Part shown: piece after piece, positions 47,917 to 57,752 of the stretch | Position numbering within the stretch: position 1 is the stretch's first letter | Layout: every line of letters begins with the position of its first letter | Assembly: GCA_022825505.1 (NCBI GenBank) | Contig: JAJDWR010000046.1 | Span: 1 to 64,000, forward strand | Source: Gammaproteobacteria bacterium | GTDB taxonomy: Bacteria; Pseudomonadota; Gammaproteobacteria; Steroidobacterales; Rariloculaceae | Length of the DNA: 64,000 bases | Direction of reading: 5' to 3' | Made by a program: the position numbers and the translations under genes | The notes under the pieces: model-generated | Told to the model about the DNA's origin: nothing | Seen by the model: only the letters and a program-made list of their open reading frames with translations | Database searches by the model: none

Positions 47917-50802
47917 ATGCCGATGAACTTCACCGCTCCAGCCGATTTGCCGCCGCAACTCTCCGACCGCTGGGCGCGCGTCGAGGATCGCCTCGCAGCG
48001 CTGCCCGACGATCTGTTCGCCGGGCATCCGCAGGCGGCGGAAACGCTGCCCCGCGTGGCGGTCTGCAGCGATTTCGCCCTGGCCACGCTGCTTCGCCATC
48101 CGCAGGCGTTGCTGGAACGCCTGGCGGACGGCGAACCGCTCGCCAGGGAGCGCCTGGCGGAGCGGTTCAACCTCGACGGCCGCTCCCAGGCGGAGGCGAT
48201 GACCGTGCTCCGGCAGGTGCGCCACGTGGAGATGGCGCGCCTGGCCTGGCGGGACCTGGCGGGGTGGTCGGACCTGGACACCAACCTCGCCGACCTGTCG
48301 CTGCTGGCCGACGGCGCCATCATTGCCGCCGACGGCTACGCGCGGTCGCAGTTGCTGCGGCGTTTCGGCGCGCCCGTGGACGCCAACGGAACGCCGGTGG
48401 AGACGATGATCCTGGCCATGGGCAAGCTGGGCGGCGGCGAACTCAACTTTTCGTCGGATGTGGACCTGGTGATCCTGTATCCGGAGGGCGTGGTGTTCGA
48501 AGGCCATCCCCGGACCCGCCCGGACGAGTACTTCCGCCGCCTGGTGCAACTGCTGATCAAGCTGCTCAACGAACCGACGGCGGACGGCGTGGCATTCCGC
48601 GTCGATACGCGGCTGCGGCCGTTCGGCACCAGCGGCCCGCTGGCGATGAGCCTGCCGGCGCTGGAGAACTACCTGATCCGGCACGGCCGGGACTGGGAAC
48701 GCTATGCCTACCAGAAGGCCCGGCTCGTCACCGGCCGGCGCCACGGCGCCGAACTCTTCGACGAGATCCTGACGCCCTTCGTCTACCGCCGCTACATCGA
48801 TTTCGGCGTGTTCCGCTCGCTGCGCCAGATGAAGGCGCTGATCGCCGACGAAGTGGCCAAGCGCAACATGGCGGACAACATCAAGCTCGGTCCCGGAGGC
48901 ATCCGCGAAGTCGAATTCATCGTCCAGGTGTTTCAGTTGGTGCGGGGCGGACAGAACCCGGCACTGCGGAGCCGTTCGCTGCAGCCGGCGCTGCGGCGGC
49001 TGGAAATGACCGGTGTCCTCGAGCCCGACGCCATCGCCGGGCTGGCCGGCTCCTATCGGTTCCTGCGCACGCTGGAAAACCGCCTGCAGGCCATGGAGGA
49101 CCAGCAGACGCAACGGCTGCCCGCAAACGCCGAATCGCGCGAAATCCTGGCCTGGGCGATGGGCAGCCCTTCTTGGGAAGAGTTCTCCCCCGTGCTGGAG
49201 GCTCATCGGCGGCGCGTCGATGCGGAGTTCGCCCGGCTCGCGTTCGACGAGCGCGGCGAGGGCCGGGACACGGGCGCCGAAGTGGCCCCGGGCCCGGACC
49301 GCGCGGAACCGGACGAGCGCTGGGCCGTCGCCTGGGAACGCGCCGACATGGCCGGCCTGCTGGAAGGTGCGGGCGTCCGCGAGGCCTCGGCGGTGGCGGA
49401 GGACCTCCACGACCTGCGCAACAGCGGCCTGTACCGGCGGATGGACGAAGTATCGAGGCAGCGCCTGGCCGAAGTCGTGATGCGCCTTGCGCTGCGGCTG
49501 CGCGAGTACCGCAACCCGTCGTGGATCGTCAGCCGCCTCGTGCCGCTGCTGCGGGCCATCTGCCGGCGCAGCGCCTACCTCGCGCTGATCGGCGAGAATC
49601 CCGGCGCGCTGACGCGCCTGCTGGCGCTGGCGGAACGCAGCGAGTTCCTGGTGACGCTGGTGGAACAGCATCCCCTGCTGCTGGACGAACTGCTCGACGA
49701 GCGCATCTTCGACGCCGCGCCCACGCGCGGCGAACTGGAGGAAGCGCTGGAGCGGGCGATCCGCCTGCGCGTGGCCGACGACCTGGAGTCCCAGCTCGAG
49801 GTCATGCGCGCCTTCCAGCGCGGCGCCGTGTTCCGGATCGCGGTGGCCGACCGGATGGCCAACCTGCCGCTGATGAAGGTCAGCGACCGGCTCACCGACA
49901 CCGCCGAGCTCATTCTGGCCTACGCCCTGGACCTGGCGTACTCGGAGCTTGCCGAACGCCATGGCGCGCCGATGTGCGGAATGGGCGAGTCGCGGCGGCG
50001 GGTCGGCTTCGCGGTGGTCGGTTACGGCAAGCTCGGCGGCATCGAGATGGGTTACGGTTCCGATCTCGACCTGATCTTTCTGCACGACTCCGAAGGAAAT
50101 GCGCAGCGGACCGAAGGGGCCGTGCCGGTGGAGAACCGCGTCTTCCTGATCCGGCTGGCGCAGCGCCTGATCAACCTGCTGAGCATCCAGACGCGCTACG
50201 GCCGCCTTTACGAAGTGGACATGCGTCTGCGGCCCAACGGCCAGTCGGGCGCGCTCGTGTCGAGCATGGACGCCTTCCGGTCGTACCAGCGGAGCCAGGC
50301 GTGGGTGTGGGAACACCAGGCGCTGTTGCGCAGCCGTTCCGTTGCCGGGGATGCCGCCGTGCGCGAGGCGTTCGAGCGCGAGCGCTGCGACATCCTGATC
50401 CACCACGTGAATCGCCGGGACCTCAAGGCCGAGGTCGTGAAGATGCGCCGGCGGATGCGCGCCGAACTGTCTCGCGGCCGCGGCGGCGAGTTCGACATCA
50501 AGCAGGACGCCGGCGGAATGGCCGACATCGAGTTCCTGGTGCAGTACTGGGTGCTGGCGCACGCGGCGGACCATCCGGACCTGGTGGAGTATTCCGACAA
50601 CGTCCGCCAGCTCGAGGCGCTGGCGCGCAACGGCCTGGTTCCGGGTACCTCGGCCGACCGCATCAAGTCGATCTACCTCAACCTGCGCGGCAGCGCCCAC
50701 GAACTGGCGCTGATCGGCAGCGGCCGCGTCGTTTCCGGCGATGCGTTTGCGGAGGAGCGCGAGTGGATCCGCAGCCTGTGGTCTGACGTGCTGGGCGCGT
50801 GA
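47917..50802 (+). CDS. glnE: Bifunctional glutamine synthetase adenylyltransferase/deadenylyltransferase
   Basis: Protein of about 961 residues. Two nucleotidyltransferase domains are clear: MGKLGGGELNFSSDVDLVIL near residue 168 and VGYGKLGGIEMGYGSDLDLIF near 703. These are the deadenylylase and adenylylase halves that modify glutamine synthetase in response to nitrogen via PII. The length is normal. Start uncertain: ATG 47917 or 47923 is likely, 47878 also possible. None has a clear ribosome binding site. It follows the groESL terminator. A very long minus-strand frame overlaps it but has no family resemblance. Confidence 0.96.
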   Translation: MPMNFTAPADLPPQLSDRWARVEDRLAALPDDLFAGHPQAAETLPRVAVCSDFALATLLRHPQALLERLADGEPLARERLAERFNLDGRSQAEAMTVLRQVRHVEMARLAWRDLAGWSDLDTNLADLSLLADGAIIAADGYARSQLLRRFGAPVDANGTPVETMILAMGKLGGGELNFSSDVDLVILYPEGVVFEGHPRTRPDEYFRRLVQLLIKLLNEPTADGVAFRVDTRLRPFGTSGPLAMSLPALENYLIRHGRDWERYAYQKARLVTGRRHGAELFDEILTPFVYRRYIDFGVFRSLRQMKALIADEVAKRNMADNIKLGPGGIREVEFIVQVFQLVRGGQNPALRSRSLQPALRRLEMTGVLEPDAIAGLAGSYRFLRTLENRLQAMEDQQTQRLPANAESREILAWAMGSPSWEEFSPVLEAHRRRVDAEFARLAFDERGEGRDTGAEVAPGPDRAEPDERWAVAWERADMAGLLEGAGVREASAVAEDLHDLRNSGLYRRMDEVSRQRLAEVVMRLALRLREYRNPSWIVSRLVPLLRAICRRSAYLALIGENPGALTRLLALAERSEFLVTLVEQHPLLLDELLDERIFDAAPTRGELEEALERAIRLRVADDLESQLEVMRAFQRGAVFRIAVADRMANLPLMKVSDRLTDTAELILAYALDLAYSELAERHGAPMCGMGESRRRVGFAVVGYGKLGGIEMGYGSDLDLIFLHDSEGNAQRTEGAVPVENRVFLIRLAQRLINLLSIQTRYGRLYEVDMRLRPNGQSGALVSSMDAFRSYQRSQAWVWEHQALLRSRSVAGDAAVREAFERERCDILIHHVNRRDLKAEVVKMRRRMRAELSRGRGGEFDIKQDAGGMADIEFLVQYWVLAHAADHPDLVEYSDNVRQLEALARNGLVPGTSADRIKSIYLNLRGSAHELALIGSGRVVSGDAFAEEREWIRSLWSDVLGA

Positions 50803-50902
50803 GTCGCGCTCCGCTGCCGTGGAAAATTGCGGCGCGGCGCACTAGTATCGTGAACAGGGTCAGGCTTCCGGGCCCCAACAAGACCAGTCAAGGGGAACAG
50901 TC

Positions 50903-51373
50903 ATGATCAGTCTCAATGTCAACGGTGAGGTTCACGTCCTTGAAGACGTGGATGCCGCAACACCGCTGCTCTGGGTCCTGCGCGACCACCTGGGTCTTGT
51001 CGGGACCAAGTACGGTTGCGGCGGCGGCTACTGCGGCGCCTGTACCGTGCATCTCAACGGTTCGCCCGTCCGCTCGTGCGTGACGCCGTCCTCCGCCGCC
51101 GAGGGCCAGGAGGTCGGCACCATCGAGAACCTGGCCGGCGATGCAGGGCTGCATCCGCTCCAGGAGGCCTGGATCGAGCACGACGTACCCCAGTGCGGAT
51201 ACTGCCAGTCGGGCCAGATCATGAGTGCCGCGGCGCTGCTTGCGCGCAACCCGTCGCCCGGCGATGCCGATATCGACGCCGCCATGCAGGGCAACATCTG
51301 CCGCTGCGGGACCTACCAGCGGATTCGCGCCGCGATTCACGGCGCGGCCGAGAAACTGGGAGGTGCCGCATGA
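50903..51373 (+). CDS. Isoquinoline 1-oxidoreductase-type [2Fe-2S] small subunit (IorA-like)
   Basis: Protein of 156 residues with two iron-sulfur motifs. The plant-type one is in [20 protein letters not shown] with a later C in VRSCVTP. The second is in [11 protein letters not shown] and GNICRCGTY. It is the electron-transfer subunit of a molybdenum hydroxylase. ATG has an AGGGGAA ribosome binding site. Its stop overlaps the next start (ATGA). Confidence 0.92.
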   Translation: MISLNVNGEVHVLEDVDAATPLLWVLRDHLGLVGTKYGCGGGYCGACTVHLNGSPVRSCVTPSSAAEGQEVGTIENLAGDAGLHPLQEAWIEHDVPQCGYCQSGQIMSAAALLARNPSPGDADIDAAMQGNICRCGTYQRIRAAIHGAAEKLGGAA

Positions 51374-53637
51374 ACGCCGCACAACGGAGACTCGCGCGCG
51401 ACCCCAACCTCAGGCATGCGATTCGGGAGGCCGAGGGCGGTATCGAGAGAGTCTGGCAGCAGGATGTCAGCCGGCGCACCTTTCTGAAGCTCACGGGGAT
51501 CGCCGGCGGCGGCCTGACGCTGGGATTCCTGGCCGGTGCGCCCCACACGGCGCAAGGTCAGGCGGCAACCGGCGACTTCGCGCCCAACGCTTACGTGAAC
51601 ATTGCCACGGACGGCTCGATTCTAATCTACAACAAGAACCCGGAAGTGGGCCAGGGCATCAAGACCGCCTTTCCCATGATCGTGGCCGAGGAACTCGATG
51701 CCGCCTGGGACGACGTGCGGGTGGAGCAGTCCGCCATCAGCGCCGAGATCTATGGGCGCCAGGTTGCGGGCGGATCGCGGTCCATCCCGAGTGAGTGGAA
51801 CGAACTGCGCGAGGCAGGTGCGGCGGCCCGGGCCATGCTGGTGCGCGCGGCCGCGGAGGAATGGGGCGTCCCGGCCGCCGAGTGTTCGACCGCGGACAGT
51901 GCCGTCACGCACGATCCCACCGGCCGGCGGCTCGGTTACGGCGAACTCGCCGATGCCGCGGCCGCGTTGCCGGTACCGGACCCGGGTACCCTGTCGCTGA
52001 AATCCCGCGACGAGTATCGCCTGCTCGGCAGGCGCATCACCGGCGTGGACAACGAAGACCTCGTCACCGGTCAGCCGCTCTTCGGTATCGACACGAGGCT
52101 GCCGGGCATGGTCTATGCGTCGTACTCCAAGTGCCCGGCCACCGGCGGACGGGTCCGCGACGCCAATCTGGACGAGATCCGTGCGCTTCCGGGCGTACGG
52201 GATGCCTTCGCGATCGAGGGCAACGACATCACGACCGAGCTCATGCCGGGGGTCGCCATCGTCGGGAACTCCACCTGGGCAACGCAGAACGCAAGGGCGT
52301 CGCTGCGCGTGGACTGGGACGAGAGCGAGGCCTCCACCGACAGTTGGAGCAGCCTTGAAGAGCAGGCACGGGCGCTGTCGGGCCGCCAGGGCCGCGAAGT
52401 CATTGACGAGACCGGCGATGTGGACGGGGCGTTCGAGACCGCGGCGCAGACCCTGGAGGCGTTCTACAGCTATCCGTTCGTGTCGCATGCTCCGCTGGAG
52501 CCGCAGAACTGCACCGCGTGGTACCGCGACGGCCGGATGGAAATCTGGGCGCCGAGCCAGACGCCGCAGCTTGCCATCCAGAACGTCTCCAATGCGCTCG
52601 GGATTCCCGAGCGGCGGATCACGCTTCATCAGACGCGCATTGGCGGCGGTTTCGGGCGCAGGATCATGAACGACTACGTCTGCGAGGCGGCGGCCATCGC
52701 CATGCAGGTCGGCGTTCCGGTGAAACTTCAGTGGGACCGGGCAGACGACATGGCGCACGATTTCTATCGGCCCGGCGGGTTCCACGCGCTGAAGGGTTCG
52801 CTGGACGGCGCCGGCAAGCTGTCCGGATGGGAAGATCACTTCATCACCTTCACCCACGACGGCCGGGAGCCGGTGACGGGCGGTTCGATCCGGGGCGGGG
52901 AATTCCCGGACGGGCTGGCGGAAAACTACCGCATGACCCAGACCATGCTGCCGTTGGCAACGCCCACGGGGCCGTGGCGCGCGCCGGGGTCCAATGCCAT
53001 CGCCTTCGCCGTGCAGAGTTTCCATCACGAGCTTGCCGTGGCCGCCGGGCGCGACCACCTGGAGTTTCTGCTGGAGATCATGGGCGAGCCGCGCTGGCTT
53101 CAGGACGGTAACGCGAACGCGCTGCACACCGGCCGTGCCGCCGGGGTCATCCGGCTCGCCGCCGAACGCGCGGGCTGGGGGCGGCCGCTGCCGCCGGGGC
53201 GCGGGCTGGGTCTGGCGTTCTATTTCTGCCACGCCGGGCACTTCGCCGAGGTGGCGGACGTCAGCGTGGACGAGAATCGCAGGCTCACCATTCACCGGGT
53301 GACCGTGGCGGGCGATGTCGGTCCGATCGTGAACCTGAGCGGAGCGGAAAACCAGTGCGAAGGCGCCGTGATGGACGGCCTCAGCACCATGCTGGGGCAG
53401 GAGATCACCATGGAGAACGGGCGCGTGCAGGAGTCCAATTTCCACCAGTATCCGCTCATGCGCATCAACAACGCGCCGGCGGTGGACGTGCACTTTGTCG
53501 ACAGCGATTATCCGCCGACGGGGCTCGGGGAGCCTGCGCTGCCGCCGCTCGCGCCGGCAGTCTGCAACGCCATCCACGCAGCCACGGGGCACCGCGTGCG
53601 CACGCTGCCGCTGAGCAGGGACGGGTACCACGTCTGA
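51370..53637 (+). CDS. Isoquinoline 1-oxidoreductase-type molybdoenzyme large subunit (IorB-like)
   Basis: Protein of 755 residues. A twin-arginine export signal ([16 protein letters not shown] near residue 33) predicts folding in the cytoplasm and export with its small subunit. The molybdopterin-binding part includes [15 protein letters not shown] and the base Glu in [12 protein letters not shown] near 720. Substrates of this family are aromatic heterocycles or aldehydes; the true one cannot be read here. No cytochrome or XdhC-like maturation gene is next to it, though family members with a membrane cytochrome partner are common. Confidence 0.9.
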   Translation: MNAAQRRLARDPNLRHAIREAEGGIERVWQQDVSRRTFLKLTGIAGGGLTLGFLAGAPHTAQGQAATGDFAPNAYVNIATDGSILIYNKNPEVGQGIKTAFPMIVAEELDAAWDDVRVEQSAISAEIYGRQVAGGSRSIPSEWNELREAGAAARAMLVRAAAEEWGVPAAECSTADSAVTHDPTGRRLGYGELADAAAALPVPDPGTLSLKSRDEYRLLGRRITGVDNEDLVTGQPLFGIDTRLPGMVYASYSKCPATGGRVRDANLDEIRALPGVRDAFAIEGNDITTELMPGVAIVGNSTWATQNARASLRVDWDESEASTDSWSSLEEQARALSGRQGREVIDETGDVDGAFETAAQTLEAFYSYPFVSHAPLEPQNCTAWYRDGRMEIWAPSQTPQLAIQNVSNALGIPERRITLHQTRIGGGFGRRIMNDYVCEAAAIAMQVGVPVKLQWDRADDMAHDFYRPGGFHALKGSLDGAGKLSGWEDHFITFTHDGREPVTGGSIRGGEFPDGLAENYRMTQTMLPLATPTGPWRAPGSNAIAFAVQSFHHELAVAAGRDHLEFLLEIMGEPRWLQDGNANALHTGRAAGVIRLAAERAGWGRPLPPGRGLGLAFYFCHAGHFAEVADVSVDENRRLTIHRVTVAGDVGPIVNLSGAENQCEGAVMDGLSTMLGQEITMENGRVQESNFHQYPLMRINNAPAVDVHFVDSDYPPTGLGEPALPPLAPAVCNAIHAATGHRVRTLPLSRDGYHV

Positions 53638-53781
53638 ACGGCGCCGGTCGCCGATCCGCTGCCGCAGCGTCCGGAGCCTCCCGCGACGCATGCCGCGGGG
53701 CGTTGGTGCGCGCAGTTGCCGCGCGTTCGAATTGCGGTTCATCCCGGTATAATCGGCATCCCCGCAATTCGAGGTAAGGCA

Positions 53782-53997
53782 GTGCGCATACGCCCGGGAC
53801 AGGTGCAGGAAAAACTGAAGCCGCCCAACGCCGAACGGCGCGTTCACGTAACCTGCGAGCAGCTTCCGCTGCACTGCCCGCTGCCCGATGCCTATCTGTG
53901 GAATTCCCACCCCAAGGTCTACCTGCCCATCGAAGCCACGGGCAGGGCCGTCTGCCCCTACTGCGGTACCCTTTACATACTCGTCGACGAATCCTGA
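53782..53997 (+). CDS. CHCC zinc-finger domain protein
   Basis: Protein of 71 residues. The end NSHPKVYLPIEATGRAVCPYCGTLYIL carries the H and C-x2-C ligands of the zf-CHCC family, the same fold as the mitochondrial complex I subunit NDUFS6; a CEQLPLHC stretch precedes it. I chose GTG 53782 because of a GAGG ribosome binding site 7 bases before. An upstream in-frame ATG would add an unlike segment. The stop is 4 bp before hldD. Confidence 0.85.
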   Translation: MRIRPGQVQEKLKPPNAERRVHVTCEQLPLHCPLPDAYLWNSHPKVYLPIEATGRAVCPYCGTLYILVDES

Positions 53998-54001
53998 CTG
54001 C

Positions 54002-54970
54002 ATGATCATCGTCACCGGAGCCGCCGGGTTCATTGGCAGCAACCTGGTGCGCGGGCTCAACCGGGCCGGTGAACGCGACATCCTCGCCGTGGACGATCTG
54101 AGCGACGGCCGCAAGTTCGAAAATCTCGTGGACTGCGGGATCGCCGACTACTGGGACAAGGACGCGTTACTCGAACGGTTGAACGGTAGCCCGGGATTCG
54201 TGCCCCGGTGCATCTACCATCAGGGCGCCTGCACGGATACCACCGAATGGGACGGCCGCTACATGATGGAGAACAACTTCCGCTACTCCACCGTACTTTT
54301 CGACTATTGCCGCGCGGCCGGCGTGCCCCTCATCTACGCGTCGTCGGCAGCCGTGTACGGTGCGGGCGACTGCTTCGAAGAGGATGCGGGTACGGAACGC
54401 CCACTGAACGTCTACGGCTATTCCAAGCTGCTGTTCGACCGCTACGTGCGTCGCCGGCTGGGCGCCGTGCAGTCCCAGGTCGCAGGACTGCGCTACTTCA
54501 ATGTCTACGGTCCCGGGGAATCCCGCAAGGGCCCCATGGCCAGCGTCGCCTGGCACCTTCACAACCAGGTCCGGCAGGACGGCGAGGCCCGGCTGTTCGA
54601 GGGCAGCGGCGGCTACGCGGCGGGCGAACAGTCGCGGGACTTCGTATACGTGGATGACGTGGTCGACGTCAACCTGTGGTTCGGCCGGCACGCTGAAGTG
54701 TCCGGCATCTTCAACGTCGGTACCGGCCGGGCGGCGACGTTCAACCAGTTGGCCGATGTGGTCATCGGCTGGCACGGTTCCGGCCGCAAGCGCTACATCC
54801 CGTTCCCCGAAGAGTTGCGGCGGGCCTACCAGAGCTTTACCCGGGCCGACATCGCCAAGCTGCGCCGCGCCGGCTACGATCGCCCGTTCGCCGACGTTTC
54901 GGCCGGGGTCAAGGCCTATCTGGATCGTCTCGACGGATACGATTCGAAGCGCAGTGGGCACGGACGATAA
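54002..54970 (+). CDS. hldD: ADP-L-glycero-D-manno-heptose-6-epimerase
   Basis: Protein of 322 residues of the short-chain epimerase family. The NAD(P)-binding motif is MIIVTGAAGFIGSNLVRGLN, with the Ser of YASSAAVYG and the Y-x3-K of YGYSKLLFDRYVRR. DTTEWDGRYMMENNF and GPGESRKGPMASVAWHL are typical of HldD. It epimerises the heptose precursor for LPS inner core. It overlaps waaF by 17 bp. Confidence 0.95.
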   Translation: MIIVTGAAGFIGSNLVRGLNRAGERDILAVDDLSDGRKFENLVDCGIADYWDKDALLERLNGSPGFVPRCIYHQGACTDTTEWDGRYMMENNFRYSTVLFDYCRAAGVPLIYASSAAVYGAGDCFEEDAGTERPLNVYGYSKLLFDRYVRRRLGAVQSQVAGLRYFNVYGPGESRKGPMASVAWHLHNQVRQDGEARLFEGSGGYAAGEQSRDFVYVDDVVDVNLWFGRHAEVSGIFNVGTGRAATFNQLADVVIGWHGSGRKRYIPFPEELRRAYQSFTRADIAKLRRAGYDRPFADVSAGVKAYLDRLDGYDSKRSGHGR

Positions 54971-56003
54971 GCTGCTCATCGTGGGCCCGGCCTGGATCGG
55001 CGACATGGTCATGGCCCAGTCGCTGTACAAGCTGCTGCAGAGCCGCAACCCCCGGGCGCGGATCGACGTGATCGCCCCTCACTGGTCGAAGCCCATCCTG
55101 GATCGCATGCCGGAAGTCAGGCAGGCCATCGAACTGGACGTCGTCCATGGCAGGGTCGCATTGCGCACGCGCCGGAAGCTCGGCCGCCGCTTGCGCGGCA
55201 GGGGCTACCGGCAGGCCATCGTGCTGCCCCGGTCCCTGAAAGCCGCGCTGGTGCCGTTCTTCGCCTCGGTACCCGTGCGCACCGGGTACCGGGGCGAATG
55301 GAGATTCGCGTTGATCAACGACCAGCGGCGCTTCGATCCCGGCCGGCTGGATCAGACCGTCAAGCGGTTCATCGCGCTGGGTATGGGCAGGGACGAGGAC
55401 GAACTGCCGCCGCCGCCCCAGCCGTCGCTGCGCACGGACGGGGAGAATCTGAGCGCTGCCGTGCAGCGCCTGGGTCTGAGGCTGACAAGCGCAACCGTCG
55501 CGTTCATGCCCGGCGCGGAGTACGGACCCGCGAAACGCTGGCCCGCCGAGCGCTTCGGCGCGTTGGCTGGGCGATTGGCCGGTGCCGGAGCGCAGGTGTG
55601 GATACTGGGTTCGGAACGGGAGCGGAAACTGGGCGAGGCGGTCAGGGCCGCGGTGGGAGGTGACGGCGTGGCCAACCTGTGCGGCAGGACCACCCTTGCC
55701 GACGCGGTCGACCTGCTGGGCGCCGCCCGGGTCGCGGTGACCAACGACTCGGGCCTGATGCACATCGCCGCGGCGGTGGATACGCACGTGATCGGCCTTT
55801 ACGGCTCCACGACCCCCCGGTTTACCCCGCCGTTGACCGACCGTGCGGATATCCTTTACAGGAACCTGGAATGCAGCCCCTGCTTCCGGCGCAGGTGTCC
55901 GCTGGGGCACTTCAACTGCATGATGGAGATGACGGTGGATGATGTCGCAAGGGTGGCCATGACCGCGCTTGACGGCGCCTCGGCGACCGGGGGCGGGCAT
56001 TGA
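54954..56003 (+). CDS. waaF: Lipopolysaccharide heptosyltransferase II
   Basis: Protein of 349 residues. It opens DKLLIVGPAWIGDMVMAQSLYKLLQ, the WaaF N-terminus, with the acceptor/catalytic Asp in GDMVM. It has PGAEYGPAKRWPAERFGALA, and the donor-binding TNDSGLMHIAAAVDTHVIGLYGSTTP, with RNLECSPCFRRRCPLGHFNCM at the end. It transfers the second heptose to the LPS core. Start is GTG at 54954, inside the end of hldD. Confidence 0.95.
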   Translation: MGTDDKLLIVGPAWIGDMVMAQSLYKLLQSRNPRARIDVIAPHWSKPILDRMPEVRQAIELDVVHGRVALRTRRKLGRRLRGRGYRQAIVLPRSLKAALVPFFASVPVRTGYRGEWRFALINDQRRFDPGRLDQTVKRFIALGMGRDEDELPPPPQPSLRTDGENLSAAVQRLGLRLTSATVAFMPGAEYGPAKRWPAERFGALAGRLAGAGAQVWILGSERERKLGEAVRAAVGGDGVANLCGRTTLADAVDLLGAARVAVTNDSGLMHIAAAVDTHVIGLYGSTTPRFTPPLTDRADILYRNLECSPCFRRRCPLGHFNCMMEMTVDDVARVAMTALDGASATGGGH

Positions 56004-56755
56004 TGAAGCGGCGCCGAAAGCAGCGGCGGTCGACGGGCGGTGCGGATTGGCGGATCGAGCACGAGGGCTCGAGCTTCATTCTTTGCCGCCGCGGGGAACC
56101 GGAACGCATCGTCGCGGAGTGGTTCCGGGATCGCTACTGGCGGGAGCGCGATCTCGTCGTCGGCGCGGAACCGGGCCGGGGCGCCGTGCTGTTCGTCCGC
56201 CGGGGCGAGCGGACCTTGGCGCTGCGGCACTTTCGCCGCGGCGGCGCGGCGGCGCGGCTGACCGCCGACCGGTACCTGTGGACGGGCCTGGAACGCACCC
56301 GCGCCTTCAGGGAGTGGCGCCTGCTGCGCGAACTGCACGACGACGGGCTGCCGGTGCCCAGGCCAGTCGCGGCGCACGTCCGCCGCAGCGGATTGACCTG
56401 GCGCGGCGACATCATCACCGAACGCATCGCCGATACCCGTTCGCTGGCCTCGGCGATGACCGCCGGAGAGGTCGATGCCGGGACCTGGGAGGCGGTCGGC
56501 GCAACATTGCGCGGCTTTCACGACCGGGGTGTGGATCATGCGGACCTGAATGCCCACAACGTGTTGCTGGATGCGGGCATGGGAGTGTTTCTCGTGGACT
56601 TCGACCGCGGCGCACTGCGCACCGGCTCGGGCTGGCAGCGGCGCAATTTCAACCGGCTGCGCCGTTCGCTGCGCAAGATCGCGCGCACCTCCGGCGGGGC
56701 GTTCGGGGAGCCGGACTGGCGCCGGCTGCTGCGAGGTTACCGGTCGGGGGCGTAG
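56003..56755 (+). CDS. kdkA: 3-deoxy-D-manno-octulosonic acid kinase
   Basis: Protein of 250 residues of the LPS kinase family. It has the catalytic loop DHADLNAHNVLLD near residue 178 and the metal-binding VDFDRG, with LRHFRRGGAAARL and FREWRLLRELHDDGLPVPRPVAA upstream. KdkA phosphorylates Kdo in organisms making a single-Kdo core. ATG 56003 overlaps the waaF stop (TGATG). Its 3' end overlaps the convergent acyltransferase gene by 19 bp. Confidence 0.9.
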   Translation: MKRRRKQRRSTGGADWRIEHEGSSFILCRRGEPERIVAEWFRDRYWRERDLVVGAEPGRGAVLFVRRGERTLALRHFRRGGAAARLTADRYLWTGLERTRAFREWRLLRELHDDGLPVPRPVAAHVRRSGLTWRGDIITERIADTRSLASAMTAGEVDAGTWEAVGATLRGFHDRGVDHADLNAHNVLLDAGMGVFLVDFDRGALRTGSGWQRRNFNRLRRSLRKIARTSGGAFGEPDWRRLLRGYRSGA

Positions 56756-57681
56756 AGGTCGGGCCAGGGCTCCGGACGGCCCTTGAAACGCCGGTAGGTC
56801 CACATGTACTGCTCCGGCGCCTGGCGGATGTAATCCTCCAGCCGTTCCACCAGGCGGCGGGTATCGGCCACGGGATCGTCGCCCGGAAAGCCGTCCAGCG
56901 GCGGGCCGATGTTCACGATGTACCCCTCACGACCGGGCAGGCGCCGGAAGAAGTACGTCAGCACGGTGGCGCCGGTCATGCGCGCCAGCTTGCTGACGGC
57001 GGTGGTGGTCATGGCGGGCTCGCCGAAGAACGGCACGAGCGCGCGATTGTTCCCTCTGCCCGCCAGGTCCGCAAGATAGGCGACCGTACCGCCGTCGCGC
57101 AGCGTTCTGACCATGGCGCGAATGTTGTCCTTGGGTATCTGTTCGGCGACGATGCGTTGGCGGCCGCGGGAGATCATGGCGTCGATCATGGCGTTGGGCT
57201 GGGGGCGGTAGACGGCCTTGATCCCGGGAAACAGCTCCTTGAGAATGGACGAGCCGGTCTCGAGGCTGGTGAAGTGGGCCGTCAGGACGATGATGCCCTT
57301 GTCCTGCGCCAGCGCTTTCTCCAGATGTTCCCGGCCCTCCACACGGATCAGCCGGTTGAGCCGCTCGCTTGAGGCGTACCAGCCGAGTCCCATCTCCGAG
57401 AAGGCCGCACCCACGGCGGCAAAGTGATCGCGACTGAGACGCAGCCGCTGCGCGGGCGCGAGATCGGGGAAACAGGCTTCCAGGTTGCGCATCACCACGC
57501 GGCGGGAGCTGCGGGTGAGCCAGCGGCCGGTCAGCCCGATGCACTTGCCGGCCACGATCTGCCAGGGATAGGGCAGCACGGCCGCGAGCTTCATCCACCC
57601 CAGCAGCAGCCAGGCCGGCCAGAACCGCGGCGCCAGGAAGCGGCGCCAGGGAATCGAACCGGATTGGGAAGCAGGTTGCAT
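56737..57681 (-). CDS. LpxL/HtrB-family lipid A acyltransferase (copy 1)
   Basis: Protein of 314 residues with an N-terminal membrane segment. The acyltransferase motif H-x4-E is in VLTAHFTSLETGSS near residue 133, and R-x-P in YRPQPNAMIDAMISRGR follows. It ends with PEQYMWTYRRFKGRPEPWPDLY. This is the late acyltransferase family that adds secondary fatty acyl chains to lipid A. The start at 57681 is ATG. The paralog at 57753 is about 70 bp upstream. Confidence 0.9.
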   Translation of the reverse strand: MQPASQSGSIPWRRFLAPRFWPAWLLLGWMKLAAVLPYPWQIVAGKCIGLTGRWLTRSSRRVVMRNLEACFPDLAPAQRLRLSRDHFAAVGAAFSEMGLGWYASSERLNRLIRVEGREHLEKALAQDKGIIVLTAHFTSLETGSSILKELFPGIKAVYRPQPNAMIDAMISRGRQRIVAEQIPKDNIRAMVRTLRDGGTVAYLADLAGRGNNRALVPFFGEPAMTTTAVSKLARMTGATVLTYFFRRLPGREGYIVNIGPPLDGFPGDDPVADTRRLVERLEDYIRQAPEQYMWTYRRFKGRPEPWPDLYAPDR

Positions 57682-57752
57682 GACGGTTGCGATTGTAGAT
57701 CAGCTTCCCCGGCAAACCAGCACGCCCGGCGGTGCCGGCCCCGGTACCGGCA

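Noticed and set aside
51622-54114. An 830-codon minus-strand frame opposite the molybdoenzyme large subunit
   Set aside because: The plus-strand gene has a Tat signal, cofactor motifs and an ATGA junction with its small subunit. The antisense frame shows nothing comparable.
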